Source: Anoplolepis gracilipes (Eukaryota; Arthropoda; Insecta; Hymenoptera; Formicidae). Taken from it: a stretch of DNA of 64,000 nucleotides. The notes under the pieces are model-generated. The model had not been told where the DNA came from. It did no database searches and was given only the letters and a program-made list of their open reading frames with translations. Positions 43,511 to 55,825 of this stretch are shown piece by piece. Positions within the stretch are counted from its first letter, which is position 1, and every line of letters starts with the position of its first letter. Position numbers and translations under genes: made by a program. The stretch spans positions 9,631,001-9,695,000 of the forward strand of contig NC_132971.1 of NCBI RefSeq assembly GCF_047496725.1. The letters run 5' to 3'.

Positions 43511-44371
43511 CTTTTCCCTGAAATTTGATATATAACAAATTTATATCGCTAACCTTTTTCTCCATCCTTTTCTAAAAGAAAGTTTGCGGCGACTGGGATA
43601 TGGGTGTTTTGAATCACATGCTGATTTCCCCATTTATAAATCAATTAAATGTCAGTCAATGTCACTAAAAAACACTAACACTTTTTCACTTTACACTGAA
43701 AACACACTACACTATACAATTACGCTAACACGTCTCACAACAATTTCTCGCGCGATAATCTTTTGTTTCGCGCAACGCGTGGCACGTTTTATTGCGCGCC
43801 TGCATTAGATATATAGCGATACATGCAATACTGTACATATAGAGTGAGGAAAAAATACCGTGATCCTGAAAAATATAAATTTTACAGAAAAATGTTAGAG
43901 ACAAAAGTTGTATAATTTCGAGGGACATATGAGATGATATCATTAGTTTGACCTTCGTAACATTATAATTCTAATTATAAGTCTAGTAAAAATGTGTAAC
44001 TACTAGTTGCACATTCATATTCTTATTTGGCAATATGTGTTTTCTTTACATCAATTCATTCGTCTCATTATTCTGTGCCAAAAAATAAAAGTAAGATTAT
44101 CAAAAAATGAATATTTTACGAGATATTTTGTAGTTTTAATACTGTAACTTTGAAGTTTTATAATTCGAAAAGTACTAATAAAAAAATCTTTTATTATAGT
44201 AATAATAATAAATAAAAGACTAGTAAAAGCGAAAATTATTATTATTTATAAAAAGCATTTATTTTAGTTATTTATTTTATTATAATGTGTTTTGGAAAGT
44301 TTTCGTGTGATGTAAGCTACAAGAATATATGAAATGAAAATAAAATAATAATAAAAATTAAAATTACATAT
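43511..44371. other. AT-rich spacer with a relict MITE (about 43880-44330)
   Basis: Sequence such as AATATTTTACGAGATATTTTG and GTAACTTTGAAGTTTTATAA (about 44107-44165) matches the interior of the CAGGGTGTT MITEs at 7589-8670 and 33834-34688. The ends are lost. No gene is supported. Confidence 0.5.
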
Positions 44372-44796
44372 TCTTGTTTTTATCTAAAAGAAAAAAAGAA
44401 AGAGGGAAAGAGAAACATATCAATAAATATACCTATACTATGCACAATACAACACAATATCGGTTATTATACTTGTTATTTATTATTATATGTTATACTA
44501 TAAGTCAAATATACATTGTATGTATTTATAACACGCATGACCATATATATATGTCTAAATATATCTTATAATTATGAGCGAATATGATAAAATTCTCTCC
44601 CCCTCTCTCTCTCTTTCTAAGTTCAAGATAGTAAAAAAAGGAAAATAAAATAATAATAAAAATAAAAATTACACATTCTCGTTTATATCTAAGAGAAAAA
44701 AAAGAAAGAGAGAAAAAAAGAGAGAGAGAGAGAGAAACATATCAATAAGTATACCTATACTATGCATAATACAACACAATATCGGGTATTATATTA

Positions 44797-44917
44797 GGTC
44801 TGTTTCCTTTAACTGAACTGGCTGCACTAGTTCAGAGTTTATTTTTCACCTTCCTTCGTAGAGGGAAAAAGACAAACTCTGAACTAGTGCAGCCAGTTCA
44901 GCTAAAAAGAGCAGACT
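44797..44917. mobile_element. 121-bp hairpin MITE, copy 1
   Basis: The arms (AACTGAACTGGCTGCACTAG then TTCAGAG, and the inverse) give a near-perfect hairpin of about 50 bp per arm. Too short to code; probably moved by a transposase made elsewhere. The unit before 44572 has an empty version of the site. Confidence 0.75.
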
Positions 44918-45215
44918 TATAAGTCAAATATACATTGTATGTATTTATAACACGCATGACCATATATATATGTCTAAATATATCTTATAATTATGAGCGA
45001 ATATGATAAAATTCTCTCCCCCTCTCTCTCTCTTTCTAAGTTCAAGATAGTAAAAAAAGGAAAATAAAATAATAATAAAAATAAAAATTACACATTCTCG
45101 TTTATATCTAAGAGAAAAAAAAGAAAGAGAGAAAAAAAGAGAGAGAGAGAGAGAAACATATCAATAAGTATACCTATACTATGCATAATACAACACAATA
45201 TCGGGTATTATATTA

Positions 45216-45336
45216 GGTCTGTTTCCTTTAGCTGAACTGGCTGCACTAGTTCAGAGTTTATTTTTCACCTTCCTTCGTAGAGGGAAAAAGACAAACTCTG
45301 AACTAGTGCAGCCAGTTCAGCTAAAAAGAGCAGACT
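45216..45336. mobile_element. 121-bp hairpin MITE, copy 2
   Basis: Almost identical to the copy at 44797-44917 and at the same place within the tandem unit, so it was multiplied by the tandem duplication rather than by transposition. Confidence 0.75.
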
Positions 45337-45427
45337 TATAAGTCAGATATACATTGTATGTATTTATAACATGCATGACACATATATATATATAAATATA
45401 TCTTATAGTTATAAGTGAATATGATAA

Positions 45428-46007
<580 letters not shown>

Positions 46008-46115
46008 GTCAAGATAGTAAAAAAAGGAAAATAAAATAATAACAAAAATAAAAATTACACATTCTCGTTTTTATCTAAGAGAAAAAAGGAAAGAGAGAGA
46101 GAGAGAAATCAAATC

Positions 46116-46382
46116 TTAATATGGCCGCGGTAAGTAGGGTACGGCCGGATACAACGAGAGGGGATACGGAGCCGGACACGTAACCGGATACGGAGCCGAA
46201 TACGGAGCCGGAACCGGTGCTGGAGTCGGTGCTGAAGTCGGATACGGAGCCGGTGCTGAAGTCGGATACGGAGCCGGTGCCGATGCGGCGTGCATATACG
46301 GCGTGTATGCCGATGGTGCATACATGCGCCGGCTTATGCAATTGTTTTTTTTTATCGCACGCCGCACAGCCTGGTTTATCTT
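46116..46382 (-). CDS. Ala/Pro/Tyr-rich terminal exon, left copy
   Basis: The exon follows an acceptor (TTATTTTTCAG at 46383-46393) and ends at a TAA, giving 88 codons. A basic start (KINQAVRRAIKKNN) is followed by YAPSAYTPYMHAASAPAPYP and repeated PAPYP/TSAP units, ending AVPYLPRPY. Such low-complexity APYP proteins are common among insect structural, cuticular or secreted proteins. Compared with the copy at 47786-48079, length changes are multiples of three. No first exon or signal peptide is found between the two copies. Another frame (KPGCAACDKKKQLHKPA) is also open but runs into the microsatellite. Confidence 0.45.
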   Translation of the reverse strand, partial: KINQAVRRAIKKNNCISRRMYAPSAYTPYMHAASAPAPYPTSAPAPYPTSAPTPAPVPAPYSAPYPVTCPAPYPLSLYPAVPYLPRPY

Positions 46383-47785
46383 CTGAAAAATAACAGAAAT
46401 AAATAAAAGTAGTAAAATAATAAAAAATTAAAAATTTTCAATAAAATAAAAAAAAATCAGTAAAACAATTATATAAAGAGTCAGTAATACAGTTCACATA
46501 TATAATCTTATAAAATAATTTACTAAAAATATTTATTTTTTTATTTATTATTTTAAGAAACTTTTTTGCATGTTTTTTAAAAAATTAATCATAATATAAC
46601 AAGGATATTCAACTTATATGATATAAACTTTTTTTTACAAGGATCTATATATACTATATATATTCTTAAAATATTTCTCTTCTTCTGAGTCACCCTATAT
46701 ATATATATATAGGGTGACTCAGAAGAAGAGAAATATATATATATATATAGAGTGACTCTGAAGAAGAGAAATATTTTAGAAATATATATAGTATATATAG
46801 ATTATTATAAAAAAAGTTTATAGTGAATGTTATTGTAGTATGGCTGATTTTCTAAAGAGCATGCAATAAAATTTCTTAAAACAATAAATAAAAAATAAAT
46901 AAATATTTTCAATGAATTATTTAATAATACTATATAAATAAACTATATAAATAACTGGCTCTTTATAAAAACTTTTTATAATTTTTTTAAATTTTTTATA
47001 AAAGAAAACAAATGTGATGGATATGTACATACACTGCCCATCACAAATTTGTTCCTTGACTTCCTTCGTGGAATAAGGGGAATGTAGAGAAATGTTAATA
47101 CTTACTTAAAATAATAAGGCCCGTTGTGATGGGCAGTGTATGTACATATCCATCACATTTGTTTTCTTTTATAAAAAATTAAAAAAAATTATAAAAAGTT
47201 TTTATAAAGAGCCAGTTATTTATATAGTTTATTTATATAGTATTATTAAATAATTCATTGAAAATATTTATTTATTTTTTATTTATTGTTTTAAGAAATT
47301 TTATTGCATGCTCTTTAGAAAATCAGCCATACTACAATAACATTCACTATAAACTTTTTTTACAATAATCTATATATACTATATATATTTCTCAAATATT
47401 TCTCTTCTTCAGAATCACTCTATATATATATATATATTTCTCTTCTTCTGAGTCACCCTATATATATATATATAGGTGACTCAGAAGAAGAGAAATATTT
47501 TAAGAATATATATAGTATATATAGATCCTTGTAAAAAAAAGTTTATATCATATAAGTTGAATATCATTGTGATATTATGATTAATTTTTTAAAGAGCATG
47601 CAAAAAAGTTTCTTAAAATAATAAATAAAAAATAAATATTTTTAGTAAATTATTTTATAAGACTATATATGTAAACTGTATTACTGACTCTTTATATAAT
47701 CGTTTTACTCATTTTTCTTGATTTTATTGAAAATTTTTAATTTTTTATTATTTTACTATTTTTATTTATTTCTATTATTTTTCAG

Positions 47786-48079
47786 AAGATAAACCAGGCT
47801 GTGCGGCGTGCGATAAAAAAAAACAATTACACAAGCCGGCGCATGTATGCACCACCGGCATACACGCCGTATATGTACGCCGCATCGGCACCGGCTCCAG
47901 CACCAGTTCCGGCTCCGTATCCGGCTCCATATCCAACTTTAGCACCGACTCCGTATCCGATTTCAGCATCAGCTCCAGCACCGGTTCCGGCTCCGTATTT
48001 GGCTGCGTATCCGGTTCCGTGTCCGGCTCCGTATCCCCCCTCGTACCCGGCCGTACCCTACTTACCGCGGCCGTATTAA
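47786..48079 (+). CDS. Ala/Pro/Tyr-rich terminal exon, right copy
   Basis: Inverted duplicate of the exon at 46116-46382: acceptor TTATTTTTCAG, then 97 codons to TAA. It reads RRMYAPPAYTPYMYAASAPA, PAPVPAPYPAPYPTLAPT and so on to AVPYLPRPY. It is nine residues longer than the left copy through extra APxP units, with phase kept. The 5' exons are absent, so it is most likely a captured or stranded terminal exon rather than a complete gene; a complete parent should exist elsewhere. Confidence 0.45.
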   Translation, partial: KINQAVRRAIKKNNYTSRRMYAPPAYTPYMYAASAPAPAPVPAPYPAPYPTLAPTPYPISASAPAPVPAPYLAAYPVPCPAPYPPSYPAVPYLPRPY

Positions 48080-48084
48080 GATTT

Positions 48085-48085
<1 letters not shown>

Positions 48086-48161
<76 letters not shown>

Positions 48162-48268
48162 TTTTTTCTCTTAGATAAAAACGAGAATGTAATTTTTATT
48201 TTTGTTATTATTTTATTTTCCTTTTTTTTACTATCTTGATTTTAGAGAGAGAAAGAGAGAGAGAGAGG

Positions 48269-48334
<66 letters not shown>

Positions 48335-48335
48335 A
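48086..48335. repeat. (TC)n and (GA)n runs of the right palindrome arm
   Basis: TC run at about 48089-48159, then CCTTTTTTCTCTTAGATAAA and spacer, then an interrupted GA run at about 48246-48335. These correspond to the two dinucleotide runs of the left arm (46091-46106 and 45430-46004). Confidence 0.9.
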
Positions 48336-48427
48336 TTTTATCATATTCGCTTATAATTATAAGATATATTTATATATATGTGTCATGCGTGTTATAAATA
48401 CATACAATGTATATCTAACTTATAATA

Positions 48428-48548
48428 GGTCTGCTCTTTTTAGCTGAACTGGCTGCACTAGTTCAGAGTTTGTCTTTTTCTCTCCACAAAGGAAGGTGAA
48501 AGATAAATTCTCAATTAGTGCAGTCAGTTCAGCTCAAAGAGACAGACT
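48428..48548. mobile_element. 121-bp hairpin MITE, copy 3
   Basis: Same element as at 44797 and 45216, in the outer part of the right palindrome arm; somewhat diverged in its second half (TCTCAATTAGTGCAGTCAGT). Confidence 0.7.
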
Positions 48549-48719
48549 TTATAAGCGATATTGTGTAGTATAGTGCATAGTATATAAACAAAATGATTTT
48601 AAAAAATAATAAATAAATTATTATATCAAATAATATATAATTATAATAAAAATTTATAAATATCTATAATATGAAGGTTTATTCATAGAACACCCAAAAT
48701 AATAAATTATAGATATATT

Positions 48720-48734
48720 ATAAAATATACATAC

Positions 48735-48818
<84 letters not shown>

Positions 48819-49020
48819 GTGTATATATATATATATATGTTATATATATTTTTTTTTATTACATGTAAGTATAATGTGCATACAACGGTATACTTGTAGA
48901 ATACATTTTATATTTTTAATTATAATATATTTATATTATAATATAAATATATTATAAATTAAAAATGTATTCTACAATTATATCGTTGTATGCATGTTAT
49001 ATTTACATGTAGTAACTAAT
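48720..49020. repeat. (TA)n run followed by a small palindrome
   Basis: TA/GTATA run at about 48725-48850, then a palindrome at about 48860-49020 with arms holding TACATGTAAGTATAATGTGC and its inverse, centred near 48940. It fits a foldback MITE inserted in the microsatellite. Confidence 0.65.
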
Positions 49021-49250
49021 AAAACTGATAATGATTGATTGCAAAAAAAAACATCGCTCCTGCAATCCCGATCAACGGATAGAAGCGGAGGAAGCATATT
49101 ACACTACTCTTATTTCGCTTCTCTTCCTAATTTGAGCTAACCTCTTCAGAGATAAATTCATTTTTTTATTAGGGTTACAAAAATTTTGCAGCATACACAT
49201 ACACTACTTTTAGATTATAAATAAACATATTATATAAATATTTGTTTTAT

Positions 49251-49285
<35 letters not shown>

Positions 49286-50384
49286 GCGCGAGTAAGCGAA
49301 CATGGGAGGAACATCGAGCTCGGCGATACATCGAACGAGTGATAGACAAGGATAGTCTATTATTGTCTGTCCTTGTGAAATAAGCAGATTGTAACAGCTC
49401 CATCTATCACAATGACCATGAACTAATTTATTGCTCTGTATTATCTTTATATCTCGCTTTCGCTTGCAAACAAATGATTCTTCAGTATTACACGCACATC
49501 TTTTTCATTAAACCTCTAAAAAAAAATCTAAAGGTTTATTTATATTCCCTTATGTTTTCTCTTTATGGCGCTACTCTCATTTTATATGTGCAAGCTGTAA
49601 AATTTTTGTATTGGTCGAATATATTTACGACTTGCAGCTAGGAGTTGACAACAAAAAACTAAATTTTTTTATTTTTGCTTATTTTTAAGATAAAATTCCC
49701 AGCGCCAAAATTGTTACTTTGTGTACTTTAATCGTGGAGAAACATTTGTCATTTTACTTAACTAATAAAAAGTCACGCGTGCAATGCAGAAGAATCATTT
49801 CGGTCGGTAAAAAAAATGCTGCCAGCATCCCCTTAAATTTGCAGACGGACACTAAATGCCTCAATTCCACATACATGAACTTGATTGACAGTCTGCCTAA
49901 GATAAACAGCTCAAATGTTATAAATAGCCTGGTAGTTTATACTTTATATCACATACAAGTAAGCTTTCGAACAACGAGCTTCACGAAATTACACTTTTTT
50001 ACTATAACGGAAAGGAGTATAAGTGTAAGTTACAACAACATTATTTTAAGTGCAATAGTACCTGCTCACATTTTTTGTTGTTTTTTTTTTTAAAGAAACC
50101 TGAGTTATTTGAACTTGTTTTAACGCAGATGGTCAATCGAGTAGAGTTTATTTTCGATCACGATTACTTGTGTTCCTCTTGACCTACTAACCAACGGAGG
50201 ACACAACAACTCCAATACCAGCTCAAATTAAATTATTGTTTTGATTAATAATACTACCACCACCGTTTTTATCACTTGTACTAGACATTATTGACTTACA
50301 AATTTGACTTTTATGTATGCGACTTCAGAATAAGATTATGTAACAATAGAATTTAATAAATTATTTGTCTCGGTTTTACACATG
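49021..50384. other. Spacer, likely with PLE remnant sequence
   Basis: A GA run at about 49253-49285, then mixed sequence. A 124-codon open frame at 49719-50093 has low complexity towards its end and no family likeness. Because a hammerhead-like block of PLE type lies at 50395-50423, the preceding few hundred bases may be the remains of a PLE 3' end, but no RT or endonuclease motif is visible. Confidence 0.3.
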
Positions 50385-50440
50385 TAATTTAGCGCTGAAG
50401 AGGGTCCTAAAGTGGTCCGAAACGTTCGCGATTATGCAAT
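50385..50440 (+). ncRNA. Hammerhead-ribozyme-like motif, orphan PLE end
   Basis: CTGAAGA (50395-50401), stem II strands GGGTCC and GTGGTCC around TAAA, then GAAAC (50419-50423) and GTTCGCG. This is the best match to the CUGANGA, stem II, GAAAC core in the window, with no extra base after CUGAAGA. It stands alone, without PLE coding sequence, and represents another PLE lineage. Confidence 0.5.
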
Positions 50441-50555
50441 TTACACATAGTTCTATGTAATTTTAGACTTATTTTTTCAATAAATTAATGCGCTCAAAGA
50501 ACAGCGTCGTGCTCTTATTAGCCATTATAACTGATATTTTTTGTGATATTCATAT

Positions 50556-51502
50556 TTTGTTGCATTTCTTTGTTCGACCAAAATTATTGCCATGCAAAGC
50601 CATGTGCGGGAGGAATCGTCATGCAAAATGTGTGCAATGAATATAAACAAAATATTTAATTATTTAAGAATTATATGTATATAACATTGTACATCTAATA
50701 TTATATACTTATTTTTATCTCTATATAATAAATACAAATAAATTGTTAAATTTTTTCTTTAATTTTATAAATGTATAGTATTATATATATTTGTGAAATA
50801 AATATTTTATCATATTTGATATCTCTTAGACACTTTGCACACGTCTACTTCATCTTGTACATAGCTTTATTATATCATGGTTTTGCATATGCCAAACATG
50901 CAATAAATAGGAACTAAATATGCTACAATGTTTAATTTGAGAAATATATATGTGTATGTAACACTATATATATTTAATATCATATACTTTTCTTATTTTT
51001 ATCTGTATGTAATAAGTGCAAATAAATTGTTTATTATTTATAATACATATTAAGTATTGAATATATAATTATCTCTATTTTGTATTTTATACCATAATGT
51101 GTGTGAAAAAAGTTATGAATACGTGTATTTACAATAATAATAAATATATGTATTTATATAATATGTATATTGAATGCTATTATAAATATACGTTTTAAAA
51201 TTTCATTCATTATGGTATAAAATACAAAAAAGCATAATTTTATATTTAATATCTAATTGTATTTCTAATGGACAATTTATTTTCATTTATATTACATACA
51301 GATAAAAATAAGAAAAGTGTATGACATTAGATATATGTATAGTGTTATATATACATATTTCTAAAAAAATATTGTAACATATTTAGTTCCTTATTGCATA
51401 TTTGGCATATGCAAAGCCATGATATAATGAAGCTACGTACAAGATGAAGTAGACGTGTGTAAAGTGTCTAAGAAATATCACGTATGATAAAATATTTATT
51501 TC

Positions 51503-51542
<40 letters not shown>

Positions 51543-51587
51543 CTATATTATAAATACAAATAAATTGTTAAACTTTTTCTTTTATAG

Positions 51588-51631
<44 letters not shown>

Positions 51632-52260
51632 CTATAAAAGAAAAAGTTTAACAATTTATTTGTATTTATAATATAGATATAAAAATAAGTATATGACATT
51701 AGATGTTTATATTATATACACATATTTCTCAAATTTAATTTGTTTACACACATTTTGTATATGCCTATTAGTCCTCTACATTATGTTCAGCCTTGCGACG
51801 AAATTTTGGTCGAAAAAAAAGTCGTTTTTTTATAACAATTGGAAACGACACATGTACAAAGATTACGCATTAGTGTGTACTATTACGATACAACAAATAT
51901 CTCTTCGCGAGCGAACGAAAGAGACGATAATAGAAGCGAGCGAAACAATAATAGAAACGAGGGAGACAGTAATAAGAGCGAACGAGACAGTAATAAGAGC
52001 GAGCGAGACAGTAATAAGAGCGAGTAAGAGGGGCATAGCAGCTGGCAGAGAAAACTCGAGGTTCGAGCCTTTCCTTGCACGCTGCTATTCCCCTCTCGCT
52101 CGCTCCTATTACTGTCTTGCTCGCTCTTATTACTGTCTCCCTCGCTCCTATTGCTGTCTCGCTCGCTCCTATTGCTGTCTCGCTCACTCTCTGCCGACTG
52201 CGTTGGTATTACTTTTTTAGTTCTTTCAAGGCGGTGCTCAAAACCGCGTATGAATTCGGC
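50556..52260. repeat. Right long inverted repeat
   Basis: Inverted partner of 32350-35165. It begins with TTTCTTTGTTCGACCAA, has a diverged palindrome at about 50790-51510, a TA-rich foldback at about 51540-51680, then the segment GCGACGAAATTTTGGTCGA (about 51796) and the minisatellite. It ends near GGTATCACCTTAA (about 52268-52280). It lacks the 855-bp MITE of the left repeat. Confidence 0.7.
51925..52195. repeat. Minisatellite blocks of the right inverted repeat
   Basis: Direct units (GAGCGAGACAGTAATAA) at about 51960-52025, a unique centre with AAACTCGAGGTTCGAGCC, then inverted units (CTCGCTCCTATTACTGTC) at about 52095-52190. Same design as the left copy (32455-32730). Confidence 0.75.
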
Positions 52261-53150
52261 CGACGCTTCGGTATCACCTTAACAGATAAGTTACTCATTA
52301 TATTAGTTACCTACTCTAATCGAACTCAAAAGCGCTAGTCATAACCGCCTTCCCACCACCATGGGACTCCCCCACCGCTCTGAACCCTTAGATAACCCTT
52401 CTTACGCGTTTACCCCATTCTTCGACCCTAATCCGCGCAAACCGAGGGACTCAGGGCAGTTCCAAAATTCGATACATTAACTCGAGACTCTGAGCGATGC
52501 ACTTTTCTCTCTAGAAGTGCTCCTCATTCCCGCGATTTCATTTCGATACGCAATTCCATTTCCAGATACTATTCCATTCCAGCACGCTTTTCCATATCGA
52601 TACTCGATTCTATTTCAATACGCGATCCCACTTCATACAGTTCCACCTCAACACACTATTCTACTTCACGCGAGCGTACTATTATTTCGTCATACTGTAC
52701 ACCTAGCGTTAACTCTCCGTGCCGATAGCTCTCAAATTCACTCGTGCCCGTTATCACTGTATCAGTTATTCAATGTAAGTGTAACTAAATATATACATAT
52801 ATTTGTGAAATTATATTGTGTACTAATAACTGAAACGTACCTAAAAGCCAGTCCGCATCTTCTACGTTCGGTGTCGTATTAAGTACCAATCCGATTCCCC
52901 GATAAAACCTGGTTTCGACTATTAACAAAGACCAATGACACAGCGGTGCGGACGATTGTACGTTCATTACGATTCCTATCCTGTTGGCATCGTGCTAATA
53001 TTCTGCACATACAGCACTCCTATTCTAAGACCAAAGCTTGCACTTACTCCCGATAGCATCGTGCTAATATTCTGCACATGCCGCCTCCCTATTTCAAGAC
53101 CAATGGTCGAACCCAGTAAGTACACGAAAGTAATTCAGTCTTTTCCGTAG
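52261..53150. other. Unclassified, less AT-rich segment
   Basis: Composition shifts here. It contains a degenerate array of TTCCATTTCGATACGC-type units at about 52535-52670 and two copies of GATAGCATCGTGCTAATATTCTGCAC-like sequence (about 52985-53015 and 53048-53080). No recognised domain. Confidence 0.35.
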
Positions 53151-53471
53151 ATGCCAAAAATAAGAAGAGGCGGGCACAAATACCACGCGCGGCGCTTATA
53201 CTACGAGTTTAAATACGCTCCCGTTACCGAAGCGGATAGCGAGTTCCTCGGGACAGAGCGCATTTATTTCGATTTAGAGTACGAAGCGTACTTCAACTCA
53301 GCCTTTCGTGTGAAGGAACCCAAACCTCTGAGAAAGGACATCCGTATTAAATCCATAGGATATTTTCGGTGGCCGTACAAGCTAACACTGATAGACACGC
53401 AGCGACTGTTCTCCCCACTGCCTCCCCCGAATTACGTGCCAGGAGACCCAAGGAGGACGCGTTACCTTTAA
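53151..53471 (+). CDS. Unrecognised small protein (106 residues)
   Basis: An ATG-initiated frame. It reads MPKIRRGGHKYHARRLYYEF, then YAPVTEADSEFLGTERIYFD, LEYEAYFNSAFRVKEPKPLR and IGYFRWPYKLTLIDTQRLFS. The composition is that of a real folded protein (aromatic-rich, mixed charge, no low complexity). It sits in a GC-richer segment with another coding-looking block at 54078-54505. I do not recognise the family. A second frame (53369-53581) is open across its 3' end and carries LRKFHPRTLWFRRTADNIRL, so a frameshift near 53400-53460 joining both is possible. Confidence 0.4.
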   Translation: MPKIRRGGHKYHARRLYYEFKYAPVTEADSEFLGTERIYFDLEYEAYFNSAFRVKEPKPLRKDIRIKSIGYFRWPYKLTLIDTQRLFSPLPPPNYVPGDPRRTRYL

Positions 53472-53634
53472 ATACGCGACGAGATCTTATATTTGAACTA
53501 CGGAAGTTCCACCCCCGAACACTGTGGTTCCGCAGAACGGCCGATAATATTAGACTAATTTTACGCGGAGTAAAAACGTAACGAATATTTTGTAATAAAA
53601 TCACGTAAAACACGAAAACTTAGCAACGCGCAGA

Positions 53635-53866
53635 TTTTCTCGTGTCGTTGAGTTTCACTTTTACGACCGACCCTTTCTTTTTGCTTCCTGTGTTTCACTT
53701 GGGCCAGCTGATTCTCAACCGAACCTTTTCAAAATAGTATTTTCCCTTCGCGTTGCCGAGTTCACTTTTACGATCGACCCTTTTTTTTTTTTTTGCTTCC
53801 TGTGTTTTACGTTGACCAGTCTCACTCTCGACCAGATCTTTCCGAAAAGAATATTTGCCTTCAAAA
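53635..53866. repeat. Tandem duplication, unit about 115 bp
   Basis: Two adjacent units share TTCACTTTTACGAYCGACCC, GCTTCCTGTGTTT and a tail with TTTTCMRAATAR/GAATATTT-like sequence. The T run within the second unit is longer. Confidence 0.7.
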
Positions 53867-54077
53867 TAATATTCATTTCAAATAATATGTAACGCGCATT
53901 TTGTTTTATCCGATAAATTGTAAACAACCGACATTTAAAACTAAATAAATACAAGAAACCTACCTTTTGTTATTCGATTATTTGTAGCTACCCCCCTGTT
54001 TCCCGACTGCGACTAACAATAACACTTTATACGAATAATAATAATAAACAACTATAAACTATTAACAATACATCTAC

Positions 54078-54505
54078 ATGTGCTACGGACGACTGCGCTC
54101 CGTTCAGGAGGGTCATCCCTCCCCTCCAGCCGTCGAAGCGCGCCACCGATTAGAGAACGTTCGTTGCACCTACATTTCAGGATTTGCTCATAAATCGGAA
54201 CTGACTCCGTATTGCGCATCTTGCTTCGTGAATTCAAATAATATTGATAGGGACACTTACGCGTACTTCAACGTACACCTTGCCATCGACAGCGCGCGTT
54301 ATACCGGTGTACATTGGCACAGGCCTGTCCTAGTAACCTAGCGGAGTTTTTCCCGTTCGACTGCGAACGGTGTATCAGTGCCTACGCCGACTTCCTTAGA
54401 GGTTTAAGAGATAGAAATATCCTCTACTATTCGTTAGCGGATCCGATCAAGGTATTCGTTAATGGAACCATCCCCGAGAGATTTAGATTGCAAGACTTCC
54501 CTTAA
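54078..54505 (+). pseudogene. Unrecognised protein, frameshifted
   Basis: The first frame reads EARHRLENVRCTYISGFAHK, SELTPYCASCFVNSNNIDRD and TYAYFNVHLAIDSARYTG. After a one-base shift at about 54320-54345 it continues NLAEFFPFDCERCISAYADF, LRGLRDRNILYYSLADPIKV and TIPERFRLQDFP, ending in TAA at 54505. It has cysteine pairs (CASC, CERC) and looks like a real folded protein. With the frame at 53151 it may belong to one element about 2 kb long. No family is recognised. Confidence 0.35.
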
Positions 54506-55744
54506 TCGGTAATTGCCGTTTTCGCCACTGTCATATCATCACATATACGGCATCTGATAACACCACCGCCGATAATAAAAAAAAACACAACGCGCCGCGC
54601 CATCGCATCTCTTAATACATCGCCCTCGCGAGGGGAAAACATTCATCGTCCATCAAACCGTAATCACGGGAAATCCTCAGAGGCTTAGCTTCTGAAATAA
54701 GCGACCGGTCAGGTGGAAGGTCCGAGCACTTTCAAGAGCCGCGCTTGACGTAACAGTATATAAATATTTATTATCCCAAGTCTAAAATAAAATATAGACA
54801 CCCAACAACATTTTTATCCATAGCATTTAATGTAACAATTAAATATTTTAAAATAATTCTGAATATTTATAAAAGCTTATTTATTTATTTTAAATTTCTT
54901 ACGATAACTTACCTTTTACCTTGTATATTAAAATTGCCTGCTGATGAGACTTCAGTTTTTAAATAACAACTTAACTGTTTAATTATTAAGTCTTTATTTC
55001 TATGAACTGTTAATGTCAAGAATATATTTGTATCTGTTCGATTTTGCTGTTCTTCAAAGCTGTGGAGATTTAACAATACTTGACATCATAATAAATATGA
55101 TATGTAAACAATTTTTAAAGTCAAAATGATAAAAAAGGTCAGGTCAATAAACGCAATAGTGTATAGTAATAAATCAATAAATGGTTTAATTAACTCTCCC
55201 AACATACATTTAATTTTAAAGTAAAAACTTCTGGAAAGCATTTATGAGAAATTAAAAATTATTTTATACTTTTATTTTTTTTTATTATGGGCGAATGATT
55301 CGTCAACATTTGTATACTTTACTAATTCTATTGTAGACTTTTATTATTAAGTGTGTACAATCAATGTTTGTTTTTCATGTAAAAAATTGGTTTCAATAAA
55401 AAGCTCCACAGAAAATTGCTATTGGCCGTATTTTATGTGTATGTCATATATGTAGAATGTTTTATATAATTCTATATTTTCGTGTTACATAAATGTTACA
55501 ATATTATACCTGTAAAAGTTAATAAAGAAAATAAAAACAACGTTTATAAATAATCTATTTTCAAGTTTAGCAAGTTTTTTACATTATATATTTTTTACAT
55601 ATATTGTTAATTTATTCATTATTATAAATTCCAAAAATTTGTTTGTTTCTCTAACTTATCAATTACTTTAGTATAATCTTAATTGTTATATTTTTAGAGA
55701 TTTAAAATTAAAATTTTTATTTTTATTCCAAATTATTAAATTCC
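54506..55744. other. 3' end of the unclassified segment, then AT-rich spacer
   Basis: The GC-richer sequence ends at about 54760; beyond it the DNA is very AT-rich with no supported feature until the PLE ends. Confidence 0.4.
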
Positions 55745-55825
55745 AATCGCTAATACTCAATTAATAGCAGGTAATGTAAGTAGAACGACCAAAATAGCCA
55801 ATAATATCTTTATTTAATATTAAAA

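Larger units (their letters stand above)
44572..45409. repeat. Tandem direct duplication, unit about 419 bp
   Basis: Two nearly identical units start at 44572 and 44991 (TTATGAGCGAATATGATAAA). A third, diverged start is at 45409. Each unit has a CT run, an A/GA-rich run, and a 121-bp hairpin MITE. The sequence before 44572 is an older unit without the MITE. Confidence 0.85.

Noticed and set aside
46075..46341. Second frame of the Ala/Pro/Tyr exon (with CAACDKKK)
   Set aside because: It runs on into the microsatellite and its end is not shared by the other copy, while the APYP frame ends at the same stop in both.
49719..50093. 124-codon open frame as a gene
   Set aside because: No splice or family support and a poly-Phe end; kept only as spacer.
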